Source: Daldinia sp. FL1419 | Lineage: Eukaryota; Ascomycota; Sordariomycetes; Xylariales; Hypoxylaceae | Length of the DNA: 48,584 nucleotides | NCBI GenBank assembly: GCA_025201765.1 | Contig: MU623538.1 | Location: forward strand, 1-48,584 | Direction of reading: 5' to 3' | Shown: piece by piece, positions 1-9,025 of the stretch | Layout: each line of letters starts with the position of its first letter | Position numbering within the stretch: the first letter of the stretch is position 1 | Program-made: the position numbers and the translations under genes | The notes under the pieces: model-generated | The model's database searches: none | Told to the model about the DNA's origin: nothing | Seen by the model: the letters and a program-made list of their open reading frames with translations, nothing else

Positions 1-918
1 CTTTTTATATTAATATATTAGGCTATTTAAATTTTATAATTTCCAATTTATTTAAATTTTATTATAATAATTTACCTATAAATATAAAATTATTAAATAT
101 TTTTATATAATTAATATTTAATTTTTTTATATAAATATTTTTTTATATTAATATCATTTATAAAATAATTTTAATTAATTTTAATATATTAATAAAATTA
201 TTTATAATAAATCCTTTAAAATATTCCTTATATTTAACCAATACTTTATTAAATATACATATATATAAGGAATTTAAATTTATAACTTTAAAATCTCTTA
301 TTACCCATAATGCCCAAATTACTTTCTACTCAAAGATCGCATTTGTAAAAATAATACCCATCCATTTTATAATCTTATAATTAAATTAATTAACAAACAT
401 CATACCTTAAAAAGATAAATATTTTATTAATTTATAAAATATATTTATATTTTTTATTTAAATAATATCCATATTATTAAATAAAATATAACTTTATATT
501 TACATTAAATTTTTTAATTAAGATATTATAAGGACAAATGTTAAAAATAAATATAATAATAAAAATAATAATTTAGGAAAATATATATCCTAAAAATTAA
601 ATAATATTAAATAATAACTATCCATCATAAAAATAATTAAAAATATAATATTAATATTATTTATATTATTACAATAAAAATTTCTAAATTATTATAATAA
701 TAATTTTTCTAACTTTATTAATCTATATTACTAATTATCTAATAATATTGATCAATATTAATAAATATGTACGTAAAATAAAAGCAAAATAATAATAAAA
801 TAAATAATAATAAGGGTAAGATTGGTATATTGTAATTATCTAAAAAAGAAAATTATTTAGAAAAGATAGGCGGGAAATTTATCCTTATATAACAATAGAT
901 ACACAAGTATTTCTTAGG

Positions 919-955
919 GGTTGTATGCCAGACTGAAGACATAAGTCATACAACC
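919..955. repeat. Hairpin in AT-rich DNA
   Basis: Perfect 9-bp inverted arms GGTTGTATG (919-927) and CATACAACC (947-955) enclose a 19-nt loop of mixed composition. The island keeps its G and C bases inside an AT-rich background. It could be a remnant of a transposon end; no partner copy was seen in the window. Confidence 0.5.
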
Positions 956-1277
956 ATCAATTAAAAAATAAATAATTATAACATTTTAAAAATTAGGAAA
1001 GTTAATTCTTAGGGAGTTATATATAATATTAATAATTATTTAGAGAGATAGTTGATTTTGTAGTTTTTGGTGTGTTTATACATTATATATGATTAAATGT
1101 AGGTTATGAGAGTTATTATTTATAGTTAAGAATAATAGTAATTATTATAAAAAGTTTGATAATTATATAAAATTATTAGTTAAATTAGTAAGAATATAAG
1201 TGATCAGTGATTTTGCATTAATAGTAATATTAATATTAATAATTATTGAGATTTTTGAGACAATACTCTAAAAGAAG

Positions 1278-1676
1278 ATGCCTGAAGTTGATAAAGCTAT
1301 TAATTTATTTAAGCGCAAGCCGATCAAGGTGTATATCATAAAATAAAGCCATAAGTATATACTAAAGTCTATTCCAAATAAAAACAATACCCTTAGAGAT
1401 TTACAATTAAACAATCATATGACCTATGGATTGTGGTGCGTTGCTTATTTTGAAAGAAAGGGTCCTAATTTATATACATAGTTTAAAGAAACGTTAATAG
1501 AGTTAACAGTTAAATTGTAGTTAAGTATATTATTAGAGTGGTTAGGATGGGATGAATTTAAACAAATTTTTAATTATATATAGCTTGATAACAATAACTG
1601 ATTAACTAAATAAGCAGATGAATAAAACTAAAGAATGTTGAATAGAGTAACTAAACATTTAAAAATTAAAAAGTAA
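1278..1676 (+). pseudogene. RIP-degraded coding relic of unknown family
   Basis: One frame opens with ATG and reads MPEVDKAINLFKRKPIKVYI, then continues through about 130 codons interrupted by in-frame stops. The segment around 1420-1480 reads MTYGLWCVAYFERKGPN and later WLGWDEFKQ, which looks like real protein in a background where chance frames are all Ile, Asn, Lys and Tyr. The stops are TAA, TAG and TGA, each explicable as CAA, CAG or TGG after C:G to T:A change. I do not recognise the family; a transposase or other repeat-encoded protein is a reasonable guess because RIP acts on duplicated DNA. Confidence 0.45.
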
Positions 1677-3006
1677 GAAGATTACAAGTACATTGATTAA
1701 GAGATTTAGGGAATTAGGATTTTTTTTTAAAATTTATATAGGGTTTGATTAGTTTTTTTAAAATAATTTTCTGGTTTTTTTTATTGAGATTAACTTATTA
1801 ATAAATAATATTATCAATTTTAGGAAACTTTAAACTAGAATAAAACCCTTTTAAGGTCTTTATAAGCTTTTTTGGGTATAAATAGGTTTTCAAGAGTTAT
1901 TTTTTTGTTTAATTAATTTAAGTTTATTATAATCCTTTAAGAATTATTTTTATAAAACCTTCATACGATAATATACACTCTTTTTCTTTTTTTTAAATAA
2001 AGTGCTACTATTTATAAATAATTATATATATTAATTTTTCTACCTGATCGTTCTATTCCCCTTTTTTGGATATAATTATTTTATATTTTTAAACTTATAT
2101 AACCTCTAACTTATTATAAAATTTTTGTTTAATATAAATAATTAATAAGGTTTTGATAAGATGTTAAAAATTTATAATTAGGTTTATTTTTTTTTAATTA
2201 ATTAATTTTAACTAATTATAAAATTACTGTTATTAAATAAAAGCTCTAATAGTTCTTGCAAGATATGCCCTGCATTTTTATTGTATAAAGTTTTATAGAA
2301 AAACTAATAATTTTATGCTTGAGAACTTGAGCTGATCAAACAAGATAACTCTTGAGGGCCTATTTACATCTAAAAGAGCTGTAAAGACTTAAACAATTTA
2401 GTTTTAAGGAGGCTAATAGGGTCTTTATAAAGTAAAATTTATTATATAAATATATTACATTAATTTAAGATTTATGCCTTAAGTTTTCTTAAGGTTTTGT
2501 GTCGGAAGATTATTGACATGGGTAGAGAAAAAAATGACCTTACTAAGCATGTCAACCCCTTAAATTGACCTTATAATTTTTAAATCTTAAATAACCTTAT
2601 ATATTTAATTTTTTTTAATTTTATTAATTTTCCTTATTTAATTAGGATATTAAAAAAATTTTTTAAATTAAAAAATCTTGGATTTTGAGGTTTTTATAAA
2701 TTATTTACGTTTTATTAGCCAAATATATGAGGTTTTTTCTGATTGGCCAGCCATGCCAGCCTCTTCTGATTGGCTAGCCTTGCATTGAACCCAGCCACAT
2801 CCTAATTGATCAGCCTTATGCTTAGCCACATATTGAATTGCGTAGCGTAATTACATAATTGAAGCTACCTTTGAACAGCCTCTTCTAGGGTCTCTACAGG
2901 CTTTTTCTGGATATAAATAAGCCCTCAAGAGTTGTTTCTTGTCTGATCAGACCAAGCTTATGATAATCCTTTAAGGATCACTTTTATTGAGCTTCATACG
3001 AATATA

Positions 3007-3383
3007 TTGAACCGGGGTAGTGTAATTATGTAATAGGAGCTATCCTGTAAGACCCCCGTCTAAGGTTTACACACGCTCTTTTGGATATAAATATGCCTTC
3101 AGCAATTGTTTTCTTGCCTGATCAGTTCAAGTTCATATAGTTCTTTCAGATTTTCTTTCATAAAGTTTCATACGAATAATATACGCTTTTCTTATCTATA
3201 ACCTCATCGTATACATTACCATTACCAAACAATCACATATAACAGTTCTTCTATACGATCATTCTATTACCCTCTTCAGGATATAATCACCTTATATCCT
3301 CGAGCTTATACAACCTCTGGCTAGTTATAGGTTAGTTAAAGTGCAAGGCATATCCTGCAGGAGCTATTAGAGCTCCTATTCAC
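3007..3383 (+). mobile_element. TIR element copy (forward, complete)
   Basis: This 377-bp copy starts TTGAACCGG and ends with CTCCTATTCAC, and is bounded by TA on both sides (3005-3006 and 3384-3385). It carries the TATA-like and TGATCAG core. It appears inserted into an older copy whose left part lies at about 2831-3000. It has no coding capacity. Confidence 0.55.
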
Positions 3384-3706
3384 TATAAGAAAAAGTGATG
3401 CTTTTATGATTGAGAAGTTGATCTGATCAGACAAGAAAACAACTTCTGAGGGCTTAGATATTGAATAGGAACTGGCGCTTAAGATGATATATTTAGACAA
3501 GAGAGTTATATACTATCGTAAGAAGTTCTATGAAAAGTGATGCTGGAGGAGCTTGACTTCTATGATAGAGAACTTGATCTGATCAGATAAGAATCAACTC
3601 TTAAGGGCCTATATATTGAACAGGAACCCTAATTGAACAAGAGCCCTAATTGAACAAGAGCTCTAATTGAACAGGAGCTCTGATAACTAGATGCAAGGTA
3701 ATTATA

Positions 3707-4114
3707 TTGAACCGGTGTAGAGCGATTAGATAATAGATAATACCCTGTAGAGACCCTATTAGCCTCCTTAGAGCCAGACTTTCCAGGTCTCTACAGCTCT
3801 TCTGGACATAAATAGGCCCTCAAGAGTTGTCTTTCTTGTCTGATCAGCTCAAGCAGATCATGGTCCTTCAAGAGTCTTTTCTATAGAGTCTTCGTACGAG
3901 AATATACAGTTTCAATCCCTCCTTTGAAGATATCCTCCTAAAATGCGCTACCATTGCCAAGCAGTTATATATAGCAGCTTTTCTACCCGATCGTCTCGAT
4001 ACCTTCTTCAGGATATAATCACCTTGTATCCTCAAGCTTATATAACTTCTGGTTATTATGGGTTAATTGAAGTGTAGGGCATATCCTGCAGGAGCTATCA
4101 GAGCTCCTGTTCAA
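3707..4114 (+). mobile_element. TIR element copy (forward, complete)
   Basis: This 408-bp copy has ends TTGAACCGG and CTCCTGTTCAA flanked by TA at 3705-3706 and 4115-4116. It has good base balance, so it is useful as the family reference. Internally it holds GGACATAAATAGG, the TTGTCTGATCAG core, and a palindromic end region in which a CCTGCAGGAGCT unit is followed by its near complement. Confidence 0.6.
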
Positions 4115-4226
4115 TATCCTAAGGAAGGTATTAAAGTGATCAAATAAAAGAATTAATAGGAATAACTGTTGGTAATGGTAACGTGCGTTTAAGAGGCTAA
4201 ATCCAATAAGAGGCAAAAAAGGTATA

Positions 4227-4626
4227 TTGAACAGGAGCTCTAATAGCTCCTGCAGGATATGCCCTATACTTCAACTAACCCATAATAAGCCAGAGGCTAT
4301 ATGAGCTAGAGGATACAAGGTGACTATATCCTAAGGAGGGGAACAGGCTGATCGGATAGAGAATCTAATAGAAGTGATTGCTTGCCAATGGTAGCGCACT
4401 ATAGAGGATATCTTCGAAAGAGGAGACTGAAAACTGTATATTCTTGTATGAAGGCTCTATGGAGGCGATCTCTGAAGAACTATGTATGACTTGAGCTGAT
4501 CAGGCAAGAAAACAACTCCTGAAGACCTATTTATATCCAAAAGAACGTGTGTAAACCTTAGAAGGGGGGGGCCAACAGGGTCCTTCAGGGTAGCTCCTAT
4601 TACCTAATCACACTACCCTGGTTCAT
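4227..4626 (-). mobile_element. TIR element copy (reverse, complete)
   Basis: This 400-bp copy is in inverted orientation, from TTGAACAGGAGCTC to CCCTGGTTCAT, flanked by TA (4225-4226 and 4627-4628). It is collinear with the complement of the copy at 3707-4114. It contains a G-run (GGGGGGG) near 4565 not seen in the other copies. Confidence 0.6.
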
Positions 4627-4628
4627 TA

Positions 4629-4936
4629 TATTTTGAGGAAGGGAATAAGCTGATCAGATGGAAGAATAAATATAAATAATTATTTGCCAATAATAGTACA
4701 CTTTAAGAGGATATTTTCAAAAAGGAAATTAAAACTATATATTCTCATATAAAGACTCTATGGAAAAACTAAATTGTAGAACCTAATGGATCTCTGCTGA
4801 TCAGATAAGAAAGACAACTTTTAAGGGCCTATTTATGTTCAAAAGAACTGTGGAGCCTTGGAAGGTCTAGCTCTAAGGAGGAGATAGGGTCTTTACAGGG
4901 TAGTATCTATGACCTAATCGCTCTATACCGGTTCAA
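4629..4936 (-). mobile_element. TIR element copy (reverse, 5'-truncated)
   Basis: It aligns with the right three quarters of the copy at 4227-4626 and ends in ACCGGTTCAA followed by TA. The first 100 bp or so of the element are absent where it abuts the previous copy, so it is a truncated or overwritten member. Confidence 0.5.
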
Positions 4937-5257
4937 TATATAAATAAATAAATATTACTTTAAAATATTTAATTAAATAAAATTTATAAAGATTTAAATA
5001 TAAATTGTTTTTAAAAGTTAATAGGTTTTTATAAAGTAGTTTTAATTATAAGAATATTGAACTGGAGTAGTGTAATTACGTAATTGGAGCTACCCTGTAA
5101 GAGCCTATTAATTCCATAATATAACCGCTTTTATGGCCTCCATAAACTTTTAATATATTATTTTAATTTAATATAATAAAATAAAAATATATTGATTATT
5201 TATAAAAGATCTTATATAATTTTTTTTTAAAATAATAACATTATAATGGATTAAGCA

Positions 5258-5320
5258 CTTATAAAAGACCTTATCTGAAAACTTAAGGATTGTGTCAGCC
5301 CTTGGGGTGACCTCCAGTAT
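5258..5320 (+). repeat. Dispersed repeat, copy 1 (pair with 8241-8303)
   Basis: The segment ends with the motif CAGCCCTTGGGGTGACCTCC followed by AGTAT. A second copy at 8241-8303 has the same layout with a few A/T substitutions. It belongs to a different family from the 400-bp elements, because it follows their ends in both places. Confidence 0.55.
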
Positions 5321-5350
5321 ATAACCTTAATTTAATATAATAAAATATTA

Positions 5351-5460
5351 TATTAAATAGGAATTTTAATAATTCTTATAAGATATACCCTATATTTTAA
5401 TTAATCTATAATAGGATAGAGGTTGTATAAACTTGAAGATATAAGATATTTATATTATAA
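5351..5460 (-). repeat. RIP-mutated fragment of the 400-bp element
   Basis: The fragment starts TATTAAATAGGAATTTTAAT, matching the reference start TATTGAACAGGAGCTCTAAT with only G to A and C to T differences. It continues in register through the AGATATACCC and GGATAGAGGTTGTATAA segments. It gives direct evidence of directional C:G to T:A change in this family. Confidence 0.6.
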
Positions 5461-5655
5461 AGAAAATAAAATACTCTGAAAATTGCAAGCAATTTAAGCT
5501 AAGAAAACTTTGCAAGCAAAGGCTTAGCTAATAAATCGAAAATCGATGCTACGCAACGATTTTATTTGGAATAGGTACATATTACAGAATAACAAATTGA
5601 AATTACAGATTTATTGAATTAATTGCCGTATTCTATGTAACCAATTTTGGGAGCG

Positions 5656-5865
5656 CTAATTTTCCAATTTACTGATACCCTGTTGTAAAGTATCTAACCT
5701 AAAAGGAGTACGAAATATCAAATCCTGGAGCCTTTTTACCTTAGAAATAGTTATATACGTTAGGTCAGGGGATAAATTCATTTCTGAAATATTTAATACT
5801 ATTTTATCACATATAATACCTTTCATTTTATAAATTAGAACAGCAAAAATAACAGCGAAAGGAAA
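5656..5865 (-). pseudogene. PIF1-type DNA helicase C-terminus, decayed
   Basis: The open minus frame reads FPFAVIFAVLIYKMKGIICD, then KIVLNISEMNLSPDLTYITI, then SKVKRLQDLIFRTPFRLDTL, and stops at TAG. This matches in order the last motif block of PIF1-family helicases found in fungal genomes and in Helitron replicases: a hydrophobic stretch, a HKxQG-like turn, a DKV.L.I strand, L(S/T)PG.TYVA(I/L)SRVK and L.F. The usual IHKSQG turn is changed here to IYKMKG, and several differences are His to Tyr or Thr to Ile, as C to T change would cause. There is no start and no upstream helicase motif in frame, so this is a fragment. Origin from a Helitron or a duplicated PIF1-like gene is inferred. Confidence 0.6.
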
Positions 5866-6242
5866 TTAGAAACGTTGGCAATTAATACCCTTGACGTCAT
5901 ACTTAATATGCAACCGAAAAATGGAACTACTACCTTATTTTTGACACGATATAATTCTGGACCACCCCCTTCCCTAGTAGGGGGGTCGAGCTCGCTAGAG
6001 CTCGAATCGGACAACTGCAGCGAACCACCACCGGGGCAAAAGAAACGTATTTTATAACACAGCAAAGGGCGTTCGCATTGGTTAAACCATTTCTATTGGA
6101 TGGTGAGTTCCAATAGGAATATAAGAAGTAGCCAGAGCTACAGCAACGAAGCTAGGCCAGAGAGGTAGCGGGTAGGCTATCTCCGGAACAAATACCAAAA
6201 GATGAACCGGATACCTATATTAAAGAATTTAGGTAATGCGGT

Positions 6243-6243
<1 letters not shown>

Positions 6244-6280
<37 letters not shown>
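6244..6280. repeat. TAA trinucleotide microsatellite
   Basis: About twelve uninterrupted TAA/AAT units. On the minus strand it would encode a poly-leucine run in an otherwise unremarkable frame, which argues against that frame being a gene. Confidence 0.9.
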
Positions 6281-7020
6281 TCTGGACCGGTGTATCCGGT
6301 CAAAGACATTAATATCACGGGAGACAACTTACAATCGGCGCCGAAAGTCACGGAGCACTTGACGCTGGAGCCGTGAATTGGTGGGACGTAGCATAATGAT
6401 GTCCAACTCAGCTGGTAGCCGAGGAAGCACCCTGTACAAAGCGGCAACGTCCCGAAGAAAGTGGCAAACGTAGCCCCTGTATCGGTATTGCTGACCCCGA
6501 AATCGAGACGATTTTCAGGGGGGAAAAGGTTTCGAGGCAACAGTAACACTGGTGCTAAACGTCACTTTTAAGGGCATATAAGAGAATGGTGATACACTAA
6601 GCATCATCCCGGGTAAAAGCGGATTCATCACCGGGCTCGCAAGGGACAGGGAAAGGTTTGTGTGGTGGAGATGGCTGATTCGGAGGAATATCGGTCGGGA
6701 CTGTGAGGCGCCCAACGAACGTCTTACCGATCGGACTGAAGCATCGATTCTGGTTGGTCGATACGGCAGCGAATGCATCTTCGAGTACCGGGGGCTGGTG
6801 GTGCTCGCCGGGTACGCCCCCGTCGCCTTGGAGGGTCAGTATCGGCCATGATACGGATGGATATAACTGGGAATAACTGCTGTTAGATAGAACCGGGTCG
6901 AAATGCCACTAGGCGATGCTTACCTAATAACCTAGCCTGATCAACAAACCACACAGGTTAGCCTCGGGGGCAAGGGGGTAGGGGGGGTTGGAAACGAGGG
7001 TGCTGCTTACCTGAGAGCTA

Positions 7021-7152
7021 GCCGGGAGGGCTAGGGGGTCAGCTAGGGGAGGCTAGGGGGGTTAGTTAGGGGAGGCTGGGGGGGTTACCTAGGGGAGGCT
7101 AGACGAGGCTGAGGGAGTCTGATAAGAGACCTGATAAGAGACCTGATAAGAG
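7021..7152 (+). repeat. G-rich 23-bp repeat followed by 12-bp tandem repeat
   Basis: AGGGGAGGCT recurs at 7045, 7068 and 7091 (23-bp spacing) within a run of G4-G7 tracts, so the plus strand could fold into G-quadruplexes. Directly after it, the unit CTGATAAGAGAC is repeated at 7119, 7131 and 7143 (the last copy partial). Confidence 0.75.
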
Positions 7153-7379
7153 CTAATAAGAGGCTGGCCACGATACTGTGTGTGGCCTGTTGTGTAACGT
7201 CAAAAGTGGGGTCCAAAAAGGTGTAAAAGGGAGAAACGCTGGCTTGGCTTAGAGGCGGGGAGAGCTGGTATATATATCCAATCAACATGCACGGACCGTG
7301 TTAGCCTCGCATACCTATTGGTCTGATTAGCGGGCAGTAGCTGAAACGGGCTGACGAAATCTTACGAAAACCTCCAAGG

Positions 7380-7800
7380 CCTCCAAGGCCTCCGATTGGC
7401 TAGATCGTATACCTAATATGGGTATGATCAGTTTTTACGTCAAAGCTGAATTGTGTGCGAGCCTTTTGATTGGCTACCCAGGGTACGTACTCTCAACCCT
7501 ATCGTCCGATTGGTTGATTTTTGGAGGTGGCAACACCACATGTGAGTCACTTGGAATCGTCTCCAAAAGATCTACACACCCTTTCGAGGTACGTATCTGA
7601 AATACCAATATCTGATTGGTTGCCCTCTTCTGTTCAATCAGGTACGTACCTAAAACACCAATATCTGATTGGTCGCCCCCTTTTCTCGAATCACCGATAC
7701 TTCCATGCCACATATTGATTGTGGAGCGAGCAATTTGATTGGCTCTTTTAGGTGTATGTAAGCCCCCCTTAATCGATAAGGTTTGATTGGTTGATTGCTA
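7380..7800 (+). repeat. GATTGG-containing degenerate repeats, including a 53-bp tandem
   Basis: The hexamer GATTGG occurs about seven times in roughly 400 bp (near 7394, 7468, 7509, 7615, 7669, 7736 and 7787). Two 53-bp units starting at 7587 and 7640 share AGGTACGTA and CCAATATCTGATTGGT. A more diverged unit lies near 7480-7515. Similar TGATTGG(C/T) blocks occur at 2730-2800. CCAAT/ATTGG is the core bound by the HAP complex, but here it more likely reflects repeat amplification, since no gene adjoins it. Confidence 0.6.
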
Positions 7801-8240
7801 TCTTATCGCTTATCTTATCAATTTTGTTGCCAACTGGTCCGAGCTTGAGAATTTCAACCCACCCCCCCATGGGTACGATTTTAGAAAGAAAACTTTCAAG
7901 TTTATTACATAACAAAGTTTTCTAATTAAAATAATCAAATAAAAAAACTAATAATAATAATTACTTACCAATAATAACACATTAGAAGAAAATATTTTTA
8001 AAAAAGGGACTAAAATTGTATATTCTCGTACAAAAGCTTTATAAAAGTTATTCTTAAAGAACCATAATAAGCTTGAGTTAATCAAATAAGAAAGATAACT
8101 CTCAAAAGGTTATTTATATCCAAAAGAACTGTGGAGATTTAGGAGGTCTAGCTCTAAAGAGGCTAATAGAATCTCTACAAGATAATATCTATTACTTAAT
8201 TACTCTATACCATATTATAAAAATAATAATATATTAATTA

Positions 8241-8303
8241 TTTATGAAAGATTTTACTTGAAAATTTAAGGATTGTGTTAGCCCTTGGGGTGACCTCCAG
8301 TAT
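8241..8303 (+). repeat. Dispersed repeat, copy 2 (pair with 5258-5320)
   Basis: It shares AGCCCTTGGGGTGACCTCC and the preceding AAGGATTGTGT block with the copy at 5258-5320. Like that copy, it follows the end of a 400-bp element. Confidence 0.55.
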
Positions 8304-8325
8304 CAGGTAATAAGTACATCATATA

Positions 8326-8798
8326 AGTTCGAGGGGGGGGTTACGAACCCCCCCTAAAAACGGACCCCCTATAAATTAAACTAATTATATTTTAAAACTT
8401 TTATACATAACCCACTTTTAAATTAAAAATTCAAAATATCTTTACTTTTATTTTTTAAATTAATTAAAAATTTATTTCCTTATTAATATATTTTTTTAAT
8501 AATAAAAATTATTAAATAATAAAAAATATATTTTTTTAATTATATAATATAAATTAATAAATTAATTAAATAATTTATTTTTTTTAAAAAAAGAATATTT
8601 TTATTCAAATAAAAATATAAATTTATAAAATTAAACTTAATTAATATTAATAATATAACCTTATTAATTAACTTAAATAAATTATATTCAAAATAATAAT
8701 TAAATATTTTTTTCTACTATACCCCACTAAGCCAAAGGCGGAATAGTTTTGACAGGGGGTCCATTTCTAAGGGGGGTCCGTAACCCCCCCCTCGAACT
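8326..8798. mobile_element. 473-bp TIR element with G/C-run ends and AT-rich interior
   Basis: The left end AGTTCGAGGGGGGGG continues into TTACGAACCCCCCC and ACGGACCCCCT. The right end, read on the other strand, is AGTTCGAGGGGGGGG, TTACGGACCCCCC and ATGGACCCCCT, an imperfect inverted repeat of about 45 bp. Both sides are bounded by TA (8324-8325 and 8799-8800). The interior of about 370 bp is highly AT-rich and without a coding frame. Each end is itself self-complementary (G8...C7). It looks like a non-autonomous TA-inserting element; the family is unknown. Confidence 0.6.
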
Positions 8799-9025
8799 TA
8801 GTAGTTACCTAAGTTAATCTATCAAGTAAACCCCAACGCCAAACATGCAGATCACCCTTCAACTAGAGTACAATCAGAGTACGCTTCTAATCGCATCATC
8901 TATCGCTATTGTCTATCGTCTATCGTTACCATCTATCGCTAAATAGAACCTCATGGCGCGAAGCCCCTAAGTAAGCCGCATAAGAAGAGTACTACCCCGG
9001 CCGTCTAACGGAATCGACTCGCTTT

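Larger units (their letters stand above)
1..1777. other. AT-rich, gene-poor flank (RIP-like isochore)
   Basis: The stretch is strongly AT-rich and made of short A/T runs, with stop codons in every frame over most of its length. Only two islands stand out: a hairpin near 919-955 and a broken coding relic at 1278-1676. The composition changes abruptly relative to the gene core. This is what repeat-induced point mutation leaves in filamentous ascomycetes; the mechanism is inferred from composition and from the relics listed below. Confidence 0.75.
1778..5110. repeat. Cluster of nested ~400-bp TA-flanked repeat elements
   Basis: At least ten full or partial copies of one element lie here in both orientations. 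All share a core with a TATA-like ATATAAATA, then CTCAAGAGTTGT and TTGTCTGATCAG. Forward cores occur near 1880, 2920, 3090 and 3800; reverse cores near 2330, 3430, 3580, 4500 and 4800; another reverse core lies outside at about 8080. Intact ends read TTGAACCGG and CCTGTTCAA next to TA. Copies near 1.8-2.45 kb are AT-shifted, whereas those at 3.0-4.9 kb are not. Some copies interrupt others: a forward copy stops at about 3000 where a complete one begins. The family is unnamed here; non-autonomous DNA transposon is the best fit. Confidence 0.7.
5866..8325. other. Non-coding spacer of mixed composition with many short repeats
   Basis: Composition returns to near normal at about 5.9-7.85 kb, then becomes AT-rich again. 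I found no spliced gene. It holds a TAA microsatellite, a G-rich 23-bp repeat, a 12-bp repeat, GATTGG-containing repeats and, at about 7930-8217, an AT-shifted reverse copy of the 400-bp element. Open frames at 6229-6549 and 6515-6778 (minus) have no recognisable domain and no convincing splice structure. Confidence 0.5.

Noticed and set aside
6229..6778. Two minus-strand frames of about 90-106 aa
   Set aside because: One is extended by a microsatellite-encoded Leu run; no domain, no consistent splicing between them.
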